Part shown: piece by piece, positions 5,648 through 12,827 of the stretch
Numbering within the stretch: position 1 is the stretch's first letter
How the letters are laid out: each line of letters starts with the position of its first letter
Source: Acidobacteriota bacterium
Lineage (GTDB): Bacteria > Acidobacteriota > Terriglobia > Terriglobales > Acidobacteriaceae
Length of the DNA stretch: 12,942 nt
Assembly: GCA_019510535.1 (NCBI GenBank)
Contig: JAEKKE010000140.1
Location: 1 to 12,942, forward strand
Direction: 5' to 3'
The notes under the pieces: model-generated
Database searches by the model: none
The model's input: only the letters and a program-made list of their open reading frames with translations
Told to the model about the DNA's origin: nothing
Position numbers and translations under genes: made by a program

Positions 5648-6990
5648 ATGCCTACCTGCGATTGCTTTCTCTCTTGCTGCCCGTCCAGCAGAGATACACG
5701 TGGTTATCCGAATGGAATGCCGAGCTATGGCATGTACGGAGTGAGTCCGGGTGGGTTCCGGCTCTTCATTTGCTCCGCGGGGCCGTGGCCGACGCCCGGG
5801 AACTGCGCGCGCTGACCGAAAAGGAATCACCGGCAGGCTGGTCCTTGACGCTGCCCTGGCTGCAATCCCGCATCTGGACGCAATCCTGGATTCAGCCTCT
5901 TGCTTTTCCATTGGCGATGTTCCTGATCATGGCGTGCGCTGCCGTCTATGTCCCAGGCTCCCGGGATGTCTTGTTGAGCCGGAGTTATAACGCCCCATCA
6001 TCCATTGTCCTGCTGAAGGATGCGGAGCATCCCACAATCTCCTACGCGACGTACGCCGAATGGACGCGGCGGCGGCAGTCGCTCTTCGACGAGTTTGCGT
6101 TCTATGTGGTCCAGAAACGGTATGTGAACGGTGAGCACCTTCGTGTCGCGACCGCCTCATCCAATCTGATCCGGATGCTAGGGCTGGGCGGGTCTGCCGC
6201 GGATGGAATGTATCTAAGTTATGCCGCTGCGAAACGGCTAGGGTATCCGTCACAGGTGCGTCTCGGTGCGAAAATGATGCGCGTCCAGGGAATGCTTCCA
6301 CGCACGACGCTGCAGTTATGGGATGATCCGGAGGCGATTGTTCTGGCAGATCGGCTACCCGCCGGTATGCATGGGCGTGTGTTAGGTGCCGTGGCCCCTG
6401 GAGCTCCCGATATCAATTGGGGCTTTTCTGTGACGCAGAGCAGGCTGCCTGCTCTGCGTATTCACGTTACGCCGCTGGAAGAGCGTGTCCTCATGCCGGG
6501 CAGGGCTTTTCTGTTTGCGTGTGTGATTCTGCTATTCGCCTTGGCCGGAACTCGTCCTCTCGCGCGTGGAAATGGCCTGCGGATGCCCATGCGCCTGCGC
6601 TGGCGCCCGGCAATATTCGTAGGCGTACAGGTCCTTCTCTTGCTTGCCTCCGCCTACCTCGGTTCACTGGCGATTGCGATGAGCATGACTTTTTCGCGGC
6701 CGGAAGATGCAACTGGGGTCCAGGCGTTTGCAGCCTTCCTGCTGTTACTGCCAACGATACGGCTGACACTGCGCAGCAACCGGCATCGCTGCCCATGCTG
6801 TCTGCGGAAGCTGGGACATCCGGCGCGAGTTGGGCAGCCCTCCGCCGCCTTCCTAAACTGGTATGGCACCGAACTGCTCTGCGCCCAAGGGCATGGCATG
6901 GCGCATATCCCGGATATGCCGACGACGTGGTTTTCAGAGCCACGCTGGATGCCGTTGGATTCGTCGTGGGCCGTTCTGTTTTCTCAGTGA
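5644..6990 (+). CDS. ADOP-like membrane protein with degenerate MacB core and Cys/His knuckle
   Basis: This encodes 448 residues; the start is fixed by the ATGA overlap with padR and by AAGGAG 5 nt upstream. Residues 1-60 ('LLSLLLPVQQRYTWLSEWNAELWH...LLRGAVADA') match the cytoplasmic prefix seen ahead of many ADOP permeases. A helix follows at about 84-104. Residues 130-240 read like a worn MacB periplasmic core ('ISYATYAEW', 'SSNLIRMLGLG', 'LSYAAAKRLGYP', 'IVLADRLP'). Helices then come at about 286-302, 322-346 and 358-375, and the tail carries C383-P-C-C386 and C413-AQG-H417, a possible metal-binding knuckle. The FtsX sequence motifs of a true permease are missing. It could be a sensor or accessory subunit for the ADOP encoded next, or a degenerate paralogue kept for regulation. 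Functional assignment is inference. Confidence 0.75.
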   Translation: MNAYLRLLSLLLPVQQRYTWLSEWNAELWHVRSESGWVPALHLLRGAVADARELRALTEKESPAGWSLTLPWLQSRIWTQSWIQPLAFPLAMFLIMACAAVYVPGSRDVLLSRSYNAPSSIVLLKDAEHPTISYATYAEWTRRRQSLFDEFAFYVVQKRYVNGEHLRVATASSNLIRMLGLGGSAADGMYLSYAAAKRLGYPSQVRLGAKMMRVQGMLPRTTLQLWDDPEAIVLADRLPAGMHGRVLGAVAPGAPDINWGFSVTQSRLPALRIHVTPLEERVLMPGRAFLFACVILLFALAGTRPLARGNGLRMPMRLRWRPAIFVGVQVLLLLASAYLGSLAIAMSMTFSRPEDATGVQAFAAFLLLLPTIRLTLRSNRHRCPCCLRKLGHPARVGQPSAAFLNWYGTELLCAQGHGMAHIPDMPTTWFSEPRWMPLDSSWAVLFSQ

Positions 6991-7036
6991 TATAGCACCG
7001 TTGAAATGCCTTCGTCATCAGCCGGCTTCTTTGTCT

Positions 7037-7068
7037 GGTTCAAGGGAACCGGAAGGCAATTCCTTCCG
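7037..7068. repeat. two adjacent small stem-loops upstream of the ADOP gene
   Basis: GGTTC-AAGG-GAACC (7037-7050) abuts CGGAAGG-CAATT-CCTTCCG (7050-7068) in the 131-bp gap between the Cys/His membrane protein and the ADOP gene. Neither has a T-tract. They may reduce read-through or set a processing point that lets the two genes be expressed at different levels. Confidence 0.4.
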
Positions 7069-7121
7069 TATAGCCACTGCAAAGAGACTTTAGAGACTCC
7101 TAAGCGGTTTTGGAGGGGATG

Positions 7122-9686
7122 ATGCTGGCAGACCTGCGGGACGCGTTTCGGCAGTTAAAAAAGGCACCCGCATTTGCGGTGACGGCCGTGGTGACCCTGG
7201 CCCTTGGAATCGGTGCGACCACCGCAATCTTCACCCTGGTGCACCAGGTCATGTTGAAGTCGCTGCCGGTTGCCAAGCCGGAAGAGCTCTGGAGGATCGG
7301 CGATAAGATCCGCTGCTGCAACTGGGGCGGATATACGCAGGGCAGCGATGGGGATTTCTCTCTCTTCTCCTGGGAGGCATACAAGAACTTTCGCGCGCAT
7401 ACGCCGGAGTTCAGCGATCTTGCAGCGCTGCAGGCCGGGAATGCCGCGCTCGGCGTGCGCAGAGCCGGCTCCCAGGCACAGGCGGATACACGCAACGGAG
7501 AATACGTCTCCGGGAACTTCTTCCACACTCTCGGCGTGCAGCCATGGATCGGTCGCCTGATGACAGACGCGGATGACCAGGAGTCCGCTTCGCCTGTCGC
7601 GGTAATGAGCTATCACGTCTGGCAAGAGAAGTATGGTTCCGACCCATCGGTGGTTGGCGCCAGCTATCAGATCAACGGCCACCCCTTCACTGTGATTGGC
7701 GTGGCCCCACCCGGATTTTATGGCGCCAAGCTTGCCGGCGGAGGCATGCCGGACTTCTGGCTTCCTTTGACGACTGAGATCATGATCGACGGCGCCACGT
7801 CGCGGTTGAAACGGCCCAATGGCAGCTTCCTAGATCTGATAGGAAGAGTTCGCCCCGGTGTTGATTCGAGGACGCTCGAAGCGAAGCTGCGCGTGGAGTT
7901 TCATGACTGGCTGGCAAGTCATGTACCCGATATGGAGCCTGGCGAAAAACAGCTTTGGCAGCAACAGACGCTGCACCTGATCCCTGGCGGGTCGGGAGTC
8001 GCTGCCATGCGGGATCAGTACAAGGCTGGGTTGAGGCTGCTGCTGATCGCGGCCGGGTGTGTCCTGTTGGTTGCTTGTGGGAACCTGGCAAATCTGATGT
8101 TGGCCCGCGGCCTGAAAGACAGAGCACAGACCTCCATCCGGACGGCGTTGGGAGCATCCCGGCGGCGCCTGGTACGCAGAGCGATGGTCGAGGCCGTTAC
8201 TCTGGCTTTGATTGGAGGTATCTCTGGCGTTGCTGTAGCCTATGCCGGCACCAGGCTGATTCTGTATCTGGCTCTGGAGCGTGGAAACTCCAACAACTTC
8301 GTGCCCATCAGTGCGACCCCGTCGATTCCGGCGCTGTTATTTACGCTGGGTATCTCCGTACTGACGGGAATCCTCTTCGGCATCGCACCTGCGTGGATGA
8401 CCTCACACGCCAACCCTGTAGACGCACTGCGCGGAGCGAATCGTTCCGTGGGTGGAAGAAGCTCCTGGACGCAGAAGTCATTGGTGATTGGTCAGGCTGC
8501 GATGTCCCTGGTGCTGCTTTCTACGGCGGCTTTGCTGGGGCGAAGCCTGCGAAATCTTGAACACCAGAACTTCGGGTTTGAGACAGAGAACCGGTATATC
8601 GCGTGGATCAACCCGATGCTGGGCAACTACAAGCCCGAGCAATTGGAGCCGATGTTCCGAAAGATCGACTACCGGCTGATGCAGATTCCTGGCGTACGTA
8701 TGGCGGCGCCGGCTCTCTACGCTCCAATGACGGGCGATAGCTGGAATGACGGCATTCGTGTTCAGGGCAGGCCGGAACCCGCGCCGAAAGAAGACACGGG
8801 GGCGGGCTGGTCCCGCGTCATGCCTGGATTCTTTGAGACGATTGGCGCGCAGATGGTTCTCGGCCGCCCAATCGGTGAAGAAGATACATCGACGACACGT
8901 AAGGTTGCCGTGATCAACGAAGCATTTGCCAAGCGGTTCTTCAAGAACCAGAATCCCCTCGGCCAGCACTTCGGTATCGACAAGATCAAGTATGCGGGAA
9001 CGTTTGAGATCGTGGGCGTTGTTCGCGACATGCGCTATATGACCTACGACTACAAGGATCCGGTACGTCCGATGTTCTGGGTGCCTGAGACGCAGACGGT
9101 GCAGTACGACGATGCAGCGTTCACAGCCGGCGAAACTTGGTCGCACTATCTCTATAACATCGTGATCTGGGCTCCAAATGCTCCTTCGGGAATGGAAGAG
9201 CAGGTGCGTAAGGCGCTGGTCAGTATCGATCCTGATCTGGTGCTCTACGGTGTCGATCCGTACAAGAAGGTCGTGAGTGCCGACTTCCAGCAGGAGAACA
9301 TGATCGCGACCCTCACCACGCTCTTCGGCGTCCTCGGTCTCACGTTGGCGGCCGTGGGCCTGTATGGCGTGATGGCCTATATGGTGGAGCAACGGACGAG
9401 TGAGATCGGTGTGCGGATGGCATTGGGCGCAAACCGCGGAGATGTGGTGCGCATGGTGCTGCACAATGCCTTTTTACAGATCGCAGTGGGATTGGCACTC
9501 GGTATCCCAGCGGCCATTGGAGCAGGGAAGCTGATGACCGACCAGCTCTTCGGCGTAAAGCCGTGGGACCCGATAATGATCACGGCAGCGGTTGTCCTGC
9601 TCGCCCTGGCAGCACTGCTGGCGTCGCTGATTCCTGCTCGTCGTGCGGCCGGTGTGGATCCGATGGTGGCTCTCAGAAGTGAGTGA
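7122..9686 (+). CDS. ADOP-family duplicated MacB/FtsX permease
   Basis: This encodes an 854-residue permease built from two MacB-like modules. The first has a leading helix (about 18-40, 'FAVTAVVTLALGIGATTAIF'), a periplasmic core (about 45-295) and FtsX helices (about 305-325, 350-375, 400-425). The second starts with a helix at about 448-470, then a core (about 470-725) and FtsX helices (about 728-750, 785-805, 822-845). Hallmarks include 'DLRDAFRQLKKAPAF', 'NLANLMLARG', 'RTALGASRRRLVRR', 'EIGVRMALGANRGDVVRMVL' and the end 'IPARRAAGVDPMVALRSE'. This is the architecture and length of the acidobacterial ADOP family (TIGR03434), usually encoded away from any ABC ATPase. ATG 7122 sits 5 nt after GGAGG; ATG 7119 is too close. 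By analogy with MacB it may couple to an ATPase in trans for envelope export. Confidence 0.93.
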   Translation: MLADLRDAFRQLKKAPAFAVTAVVTLALGIGATTAIFTLVHQVMLKSLPVAKPEELWRIGDKIRCCNWGGYTQGSDGDFSLFSWEAYKNFRAHTPEFSDLAALQAGNAALGVRRAGSQAQADTRNGEYVSGNFFHTLGVQPWIGRLMTDADDQESASPVAVMSYHVWQEKYGSDPSVVGASYQINGHPFTVIGVAPPGFYGAKLAGGGMPDFWLPLTTEIMIDGATSRLKRPNGSFLDLIGRVRPGVDSRTLEAKLRVEFHDWLASHVPDMEPGEKQLWQQQTLHLIPGGSGVAAMRDQYKAGLRLLLIAAGCVLLVACGNLANLMLARGLKDRAQTSIRTALGASRRRLVRRAMVEAVTLALIGGISGVAVAYAGTRLILYLALERGNSNNFVPISATPSIPALLFTLGISVLTGILFGIAPAWMTSHANPVDALRGANRSVGGRSSWTQKSLVIGQAAMSLVLLSTAALLGRSLRNLEHQNFGFETENRYIAWINPMLGNYKPEQLEPMFRKIDYRLMQIPGVRMAAPALYAPMTGDSWNDGIRVQGRPEPAPKEDTGAGWSRVMPGFFETIGAQMVLGRPIGEEDTSTTRKVAVINEAFAKRFFKNQNPLGQHFGIDKIKYAGTFEIVGVVRDMRYMTYDYKDPVRPMFWVPETQTVQYDDAAFTAGETWSHYLYNIVIWAPNAPSGMEEQVRKALVSIDPDLVLYGVDPYKKVVSADFQQENMIATLTTLFGVLGLTLAAVGLYGVMAYMVEQRTSEIGVRMALGANRGDVVRMVLHNAFLQIAVGLALGIPAAIGAGKLMTDQLFGVKPWDPIMITAAVVLLALAALLASLIPARRAAGVDPMVALRSE

Positions 9687-9707
9687 GGGTGGGGTAGAGG
9701 AATTTCG

Positions 9708-9752
9708 TTGGACTGCATCCGTGGACGTGATACAGTCGCCATCGCAGTCCAA
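9708..9752. repeat. 9-bp inverted repeat in the leader of the secreted-protein gene
   Basis: TTGGACTGC (9708-9716) and GCAGTCCAA (9744-9752) are perfect complements 27 nt apart, in the 144-bp gap after the ADOP gene. A weak -10-like TACAGT (9731-9736) lies between them. This may be an operator or an mRNA stem; nothing else distinctive is seen in the gap. Confidence 0.35.
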
Positions 9753-9830
9753 AATCTGATGTGGACGCACGTTCTACGTCCATTAACAGCAAACAGTCAC
9801 AATGCTTCCGACGCTGAGGAGATATTCAGG

Positions 9831-10508
9831 ATGCGAGTTCTGTTCACTGCTTTTTTCACGCTCATTTCTGCTGGTTGGATGGGCAGCCTACCCCCCGCTC
9901 AAGTTAACGCAGCAACGCAGACGCCGGCAGCTCAGACAGGATGGGCGTGGCCGGCAATTCCGGGATGCCTCTCGGATCCCTCCATTTCGACTCCGGGATC
10001 GACCGACTTCAGTTCGCCCGTCTGTCCTCTCTACGATCAATTGCTGACCAGCGGTGTCACCAGAATCGAGCTTGTTTCGGCACGGCGGCTCAACGGAGAG
10101 ATGGATGGCGTCCTGTATCCCGCATTCCTGCCGGGTACGGAGGTCGTGACCTTCCTGACCGAGGACAAGTTCAATCAGTCTTTCCACGGCGCAACAGGAC
10201 TCGTGCGCGTCTCCGGAAAGGCTGTGTCGGCACGGAATGGATCCTGGTGGACGACTCTGTCCACAGTTACCAACAATGGAAAACTGCTCGATGCCGCGTC
10301 GATCCGGCAGAAGCTTGCACTTCCGAATGAACCTTCCTGTCTTGCGTATGCCGATAATGTGCGAAGCGGAATCATCGCATATATGGGAGTCGTCGCTCCG
10401 GCCTTCGACCAACCAGGCGGAGGCGTAGAGTTCTGGCTTCCTCCAGGAGCAGTCGTCGCGAAGAAGACCGTCGATCTCCCCGGAAGCTCGGGCTGCGGCA
10501 CAAATTAG
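9831..10508 (+). CDS. secreted four-cysteine protein with a TNT-toxin-like C-terminal motif
   Basis: This encodes 225 residues. The start at 9831 is set by GAGGAG 9 nt upstream and by a signal peptide (hydrophobic stretch 3-20, likely cleavage near 'VNA-ATQ', residue 27). The mature protein has four cysteines (46, 65, 170, 222), an even number suited to disulfides outside the cytoplasm. The C-terminal part contains 'SWWTT' (138-142), 'IRQKLALP' (158-165) and 'VVAPAFDQPGGGVEF' (187-201). This order (a G-x-W/F element, an arginine before 'ALP', then 'APxFxQPGGGxQ') recalls tuberculosis-necrotizing-toxin-like NAD glycohydrolase domains, except that Glu replaces the Gln known to be catalytic there. 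No immunity gene is obvious. It could equally be an unrelated secreted protein; the homology is from memory of the motif only. Confidence 0.75.
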   Translation: MRVLFTAFFTLISAGWMGSLPPAQVNAATQTPAAQTGWAWPAIPGCLSDPSISTPGSTDFSSPVCPLYDQLLTSGVTRIELVSARRLNGEMDGVLYPAFLPGTEVVTFLTEDKFNQSFHGATGLVRVSGKAVSARNGSWWTTLSTVTNNGKLLDAASIRQKLALPNEPSCLAYADNVRSGIIAYMGVVAPAFDQPGGGVEFWLPPGAVVAKKTVDLPGSSGCGTN

Positions 10509-10513
10509 TGCAG

Positions 10514-10557
10514 CAAGACAAGAGGGGCAAGGCTATGCCTTGCCCCTCTTTGTCTTG
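10514..10557 (+). terminator. strong terminator-like hairpin after the secreted-protein gene
   Basis: A 13-bp perfect stem, AGAGGGGCAAGGC (10521-10533) and GCCTTGCCCCTCT (10537-10549), with a 3-nt loop is extended by 7 more pairs, CAAGACA (10514-10520) and TGTCTTG (10551-10557), past a single bulged T. It begins 5 nt after the stop codon. There is no separate T-tract, but stem strength and position support transcription termination. Confidence 0.8.
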
Positions 10558-10560
10558 ACC

Positions 10561-10737
10561 ATTGCAACTGGAACGATAGCCGGCATCGGGATTAGGCGCG
10601 GCAAGGTACAGGCGATCAAGCCGGGGATGTTGTGAGTTCCCCTGGCGCCGATTCTGATTGCTGTCGCATTGGCGGCTGTGCCCGCGATACGCCGCGCCCC
10701 GCGAATTAAGCCGGTGGAGATACTACGAGGCGGGTAG
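10561..10737 (+). pseudogene. remnant of an FtsX/ADOP permease C-terminus
   Basis: One frame reads 'GTIAGIGIRRGKVQAIKPG', an in-frame TGA (10633-10635), 'VPLAPILIAVALAAVPAIRRA' and then 'PRIKPVEILRGG' before TAG (10735-10737). This matches the end of MacB/FtsX permeases: helix, 'GVKPxDP', helix, 'PARRAARIDPVEALR'. The intact ADOP in this window ends with 'FGVKPWDP' and 'IPARRAAGVDPMVALRSE', at nearly the same spacing. There is no start codon, no upstream body and an internal stop, so this is a decayed 3' fragment of a second permease, probably from a former tandem ADOP pair or a deletion. The rest of 10738-10833 shows nothing recognisable. Confidence 0.7.
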
Positions 10738-10833
10738 GAACTTCCAGGACCGAGAGGTATCGCGCCGGATTCCAGATTCGCTGAAATTGAGAGGATTCGG
10801 CCGGGATGACGAATTCCTGAAACCTGTCTTCTG

Positions 10834-10839
10834 TATCAT
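10834..10839 (+). promoter_or_regulatory. -10-like element of the acyl-CoA synthetase gene
   Basis: TATCAT matches five of six bases of TATAAT and ends 10 nt before the ATG at 10850, predicting a leader of about 4 nt. No Shine-Dalgarno is visible before that ATG, which fits a near-leaderless transcript. No convincing -35 was found. Confidence 0.35.
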
Positions 10840-10849
10840 TCATTCGGCG

Positions 10850-12637
10850 ATGATCCTCGACCTCCGTACCCTAAACGACCTCTTCCTCCGCGCCGCCTCC
10901 AAGGGCGACACCACGGTTGTTCTTACCCAGGCAGCCGATCATTCGTGGCACCCTATCAGCTCCGCCCAGCTCTATGCCCGCGTACTCGCCTTTGCGAAGG
11001 CGCTCGAATCGTGGGGCATCAAGAAGGGCGACCGAGTGGCTCTCATCAGCGAAAACCGCTGGGAGTGGGCGGTGACGGACTTTGCCGCGCTCGCGATTGG
11101 AGCAGTCGGCGTTCCGTTGTTCCCGACGCTGACCGCTGAGCAGACCACCTATATGCTCAACGATTCCGGAGCGCGGATCGTCGTGGTCTCGTCGAAGGAT
11201 CAGTATGAGAAGCTGGCCTCGATTCAGAACAAGACGCCCGGCATTGAGCGAGTCGTCGTAATGGATGTGGGGGAGTTTCCGGGAGCGGAGAGCTTCAGCA
11301 GTCTGCTGGCCGATGCAGAGAAGGATCTGGCTCGCGATGCCGCTTTCGACGCCAAACTGGCCGAAGCAAAGCCTGAGGACCTCGCCACCATCGTCTACAC
11401 CTCAGGTACGACAGGTGAGCCGAAAGGTGTGATGCTGACGCACAACAACATCGCCCAGAACATCAACTACACGGTCGAATTCATCGACTTCAATCCGTCC
11501 GACTCCTGTATCAGCTTCCTTCCTCTCTCGCACATCACCGCCCGTATTCTCGATTACGAGATGTACGCCAATGGCTGCGTACTGGCCTATGTGTCTCGTC
11601 TGGACCGATTGCCACCTGCGATGCAGACGGTTAAGCCGACGATCCTGGTGGCCGTGCCACGTGTCTTTGAGCGCATCCGGCATTCGGCAGAGACCAAGTC
11701 GCTGGCCTCTCCGGTGAAGGCGAAGATCTTTGCCTGGGCTATCGGCGAAGGGAAGAAGCATCGGGAGACCGTGCTGGCGGGGAAAACACCAGCAAGCCCT
11801 CTCTGGAAGCTCGCCAACAAGCTGGTTTTTTCGAAGATCAAGGATGCCTTCGGCGGACGTGTACGCCTGTATATCTCAGGTGGCGCTCCGCTTGGCCTGG
11901 ACAATGCCAACTGGTTTGCCGCAGCGAATATCAGGATTCTGGAGGGGTATGGTCTAACGGAGACATCTCCGGTGATTGGACTGAACCACCCCACCTACAA
12001 CCGCATTGGCTCTATTGGCAAGGCACTTACCAATATTGTGGTGCGATTCGCCGACGATGGTGAACTGGAAGTGAAGGGGCCGTCGGTCTTCCAGGGCTAC
12101 TGGAATAAGCCGGAGGCAACCAAAGAGGTCTTTACCGAGGACGGATTCTTCAAGACCGGGGATATCGGCCATTGCGATGATGACGGGTTCATCTTTATCA
12201 CCGATCGCAAGAAGGAACTGATCAAGCTTTCGGCCGGAAAATTCATTGCCCCGTCGTTTGTTGAGGGCAAGCTGAAGGCATCGAATCTGGTAGGCAATGT
12301 AGCGCTGTTGGGAGATAAACGGAAGTTCGTATCGGCGCTCATCTCGCCGAACTTTGCCAACCTGGCGCTGGCGGCCAAGCAGCAGGGAACCGAGCTGCCA
12401 TCCGATCGCAAAGCAGCCCTGGAGAGCCCGACGGCCCAGTCGCTCTACAAGGCCGTAATTGCTGATGTGAACAGCACTCTGGCGCCATTCGAGAAGATCA
12501 AGAAATACCGCGTGGTTGTCGATGAGTGGACGCCCGAGTCGGGCGAACTAACGCCGAGCATGAAGCTCAAGCGGCGAGTGATCAACGATAAGTACAAGGA
12601 CGTCATCAACGATATCTACTCCGTCGACGCCGAGTAA
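10850..12637 (+). CDS. long-chain acyl-CoA synthetase (AMP-forming, FAA1/FadD15-type)
   Basis: This encodes 595 residues and probably activates fatty acids with ATP and CoA to acyl-CoA (EC 6.2.1.3) at the inner face of the membrane. The adenylate-forming motifs are all present: the P-loop YTSGTTGEPKG (183-193), 'YGLTE' (367-371), 'TGD' (436-438), 'DRKKELIKLSAGKFIAP' (about 451-467, the hinge region) and a C-terminal lysine in 'TPSMKLKRR' (K572 is the likely catalytic one). Length and the 'GYWNKPEATKEVFTEDGFFKTGD' run fit the long FAA1/COG1022 branch, not short- or medium-chain ligases. The frame is open upstream to 10658, but that extension overlaps the permease remnant and has no family counterpart; homologues start near 'LNDLFLRAA'. 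It appears monocistronic. Chain-length preference cannot be read from sequence. Confidence 0.93.
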   Translation: MILDLRTLNDLFLRAASKGDTTVVLTQAADHSWHPISSAQLYARVLAFAKALESWGIKKGDRVALISENRWEWAVTDFAALAIGAVGVPLFPTLTAEQTTYMLNDSGARIVVVSSKDQYEKLASIQNKTPGIERVVVMDVGEFPGAESFSSLLADAEKDLARDAAFDAKLAEAKPEDLATIVYTSGTTGEPKGVMLTHNNIAQNINYTVEFIDFNPSDSCISFLPLSHITARILDYEMYANGCVLAYVSRLDRLPPAMQTVKPTILVAVPRVFERIRHSAETKSLASPVKAKIFAWAIGEGKKHRETVLAGKTPASPLWKLANKLVFSKIKDAFGGRVRLYISGGAPLGLDNANWFAAANIRILEGYGLTETSPVIGLNHPTYNRIGSIGKALTNIVVRFADDGELEVKGPSVFQGYWNKPEATKEVFTEDGFFKTGDIGHCDDDGFIFITDRKKELIKLSAGKFIAPSFVEGKLKASNLVGNVALLGDKRKFVSALISPNFANLALAAKQQGTELPSDRKAALESPTAQSLYKAVIADVNSTLAPFEKIKKYRVVVDEWTPESGELTPSMKLKRRVINDKYKDVINDIYSVDAE

Positions 12638-12666
12638 GGAGTCGTTGCGTCCGAGCCTTTAATTGC

Positions 12667-12710
12667 TGTCATCCCGAGCGTTCGCTGGGTGATTAGCCAA
12701 GGACCTGCTT
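12667..12710 (+). repeat. dispersed CHPERS-type repeat, shortened copy
   Basis: This 44-bp relative of the 1843-1909 element starts TGTCATCCCGAGCGTTCG and ends GATTAGCCAAGGACCTGCTT, 29 nt after the acyl-CoA synthetase stop. It lacks 22 bp corresponding to 1856-1877 of the first copy, exactly the interval between two GTTCG direct repeats, and one further G. The left arm of the internal hairpin is therefore gone. Confidence 0.8.
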
Positions 12711-12815
12711 CACTGACGCCAAGAGATCGTCCGAAAGCACTATTCTTCGCCTTTCTATTGCGAGGAAGAGGGCTCACCGTATGTCCAGCAAGAAAATGAA
12801 TGCACCTGCGGGAAT

Positions 12816-12821
12816 TAGAAT
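12816..12821 (+). promoter_or_regulatory. -10-like element of the terminal secreted-protein gene
   Basis: TAGAAT matches five of six bases of TATAAT and ends 6 nt before the ATG at 12828. The predicted transcript would begin at or next to that ATG. No clear -35 or Shine-Dalgarno was seen. Confidence 0.35.
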
Positions 12822-12827
12822 CCCTGC

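Noticed and set aside
8478..9464. 328-residue open frame on the minus strand
   Set aside because: It lies fully antisense to the ADOP gene, is rich in His/Arg/Cys as expected of a codon shadow, and shows no recognisable domain.
9708..9830. 41-residue N-terminal extension of the secreted protein
   Set aside because: It would place the signal peptide internally and spans an inverted repeat; ATG 9831 has a strong Shine-Dalgarno.
10658..10849. 64-residue N-terminal extension of the acyl-CoA synthetase
   Set aside because: It overlaps the permease remnant in a different frame, is unlike any family N-terminus, and homologues align from about 10850.
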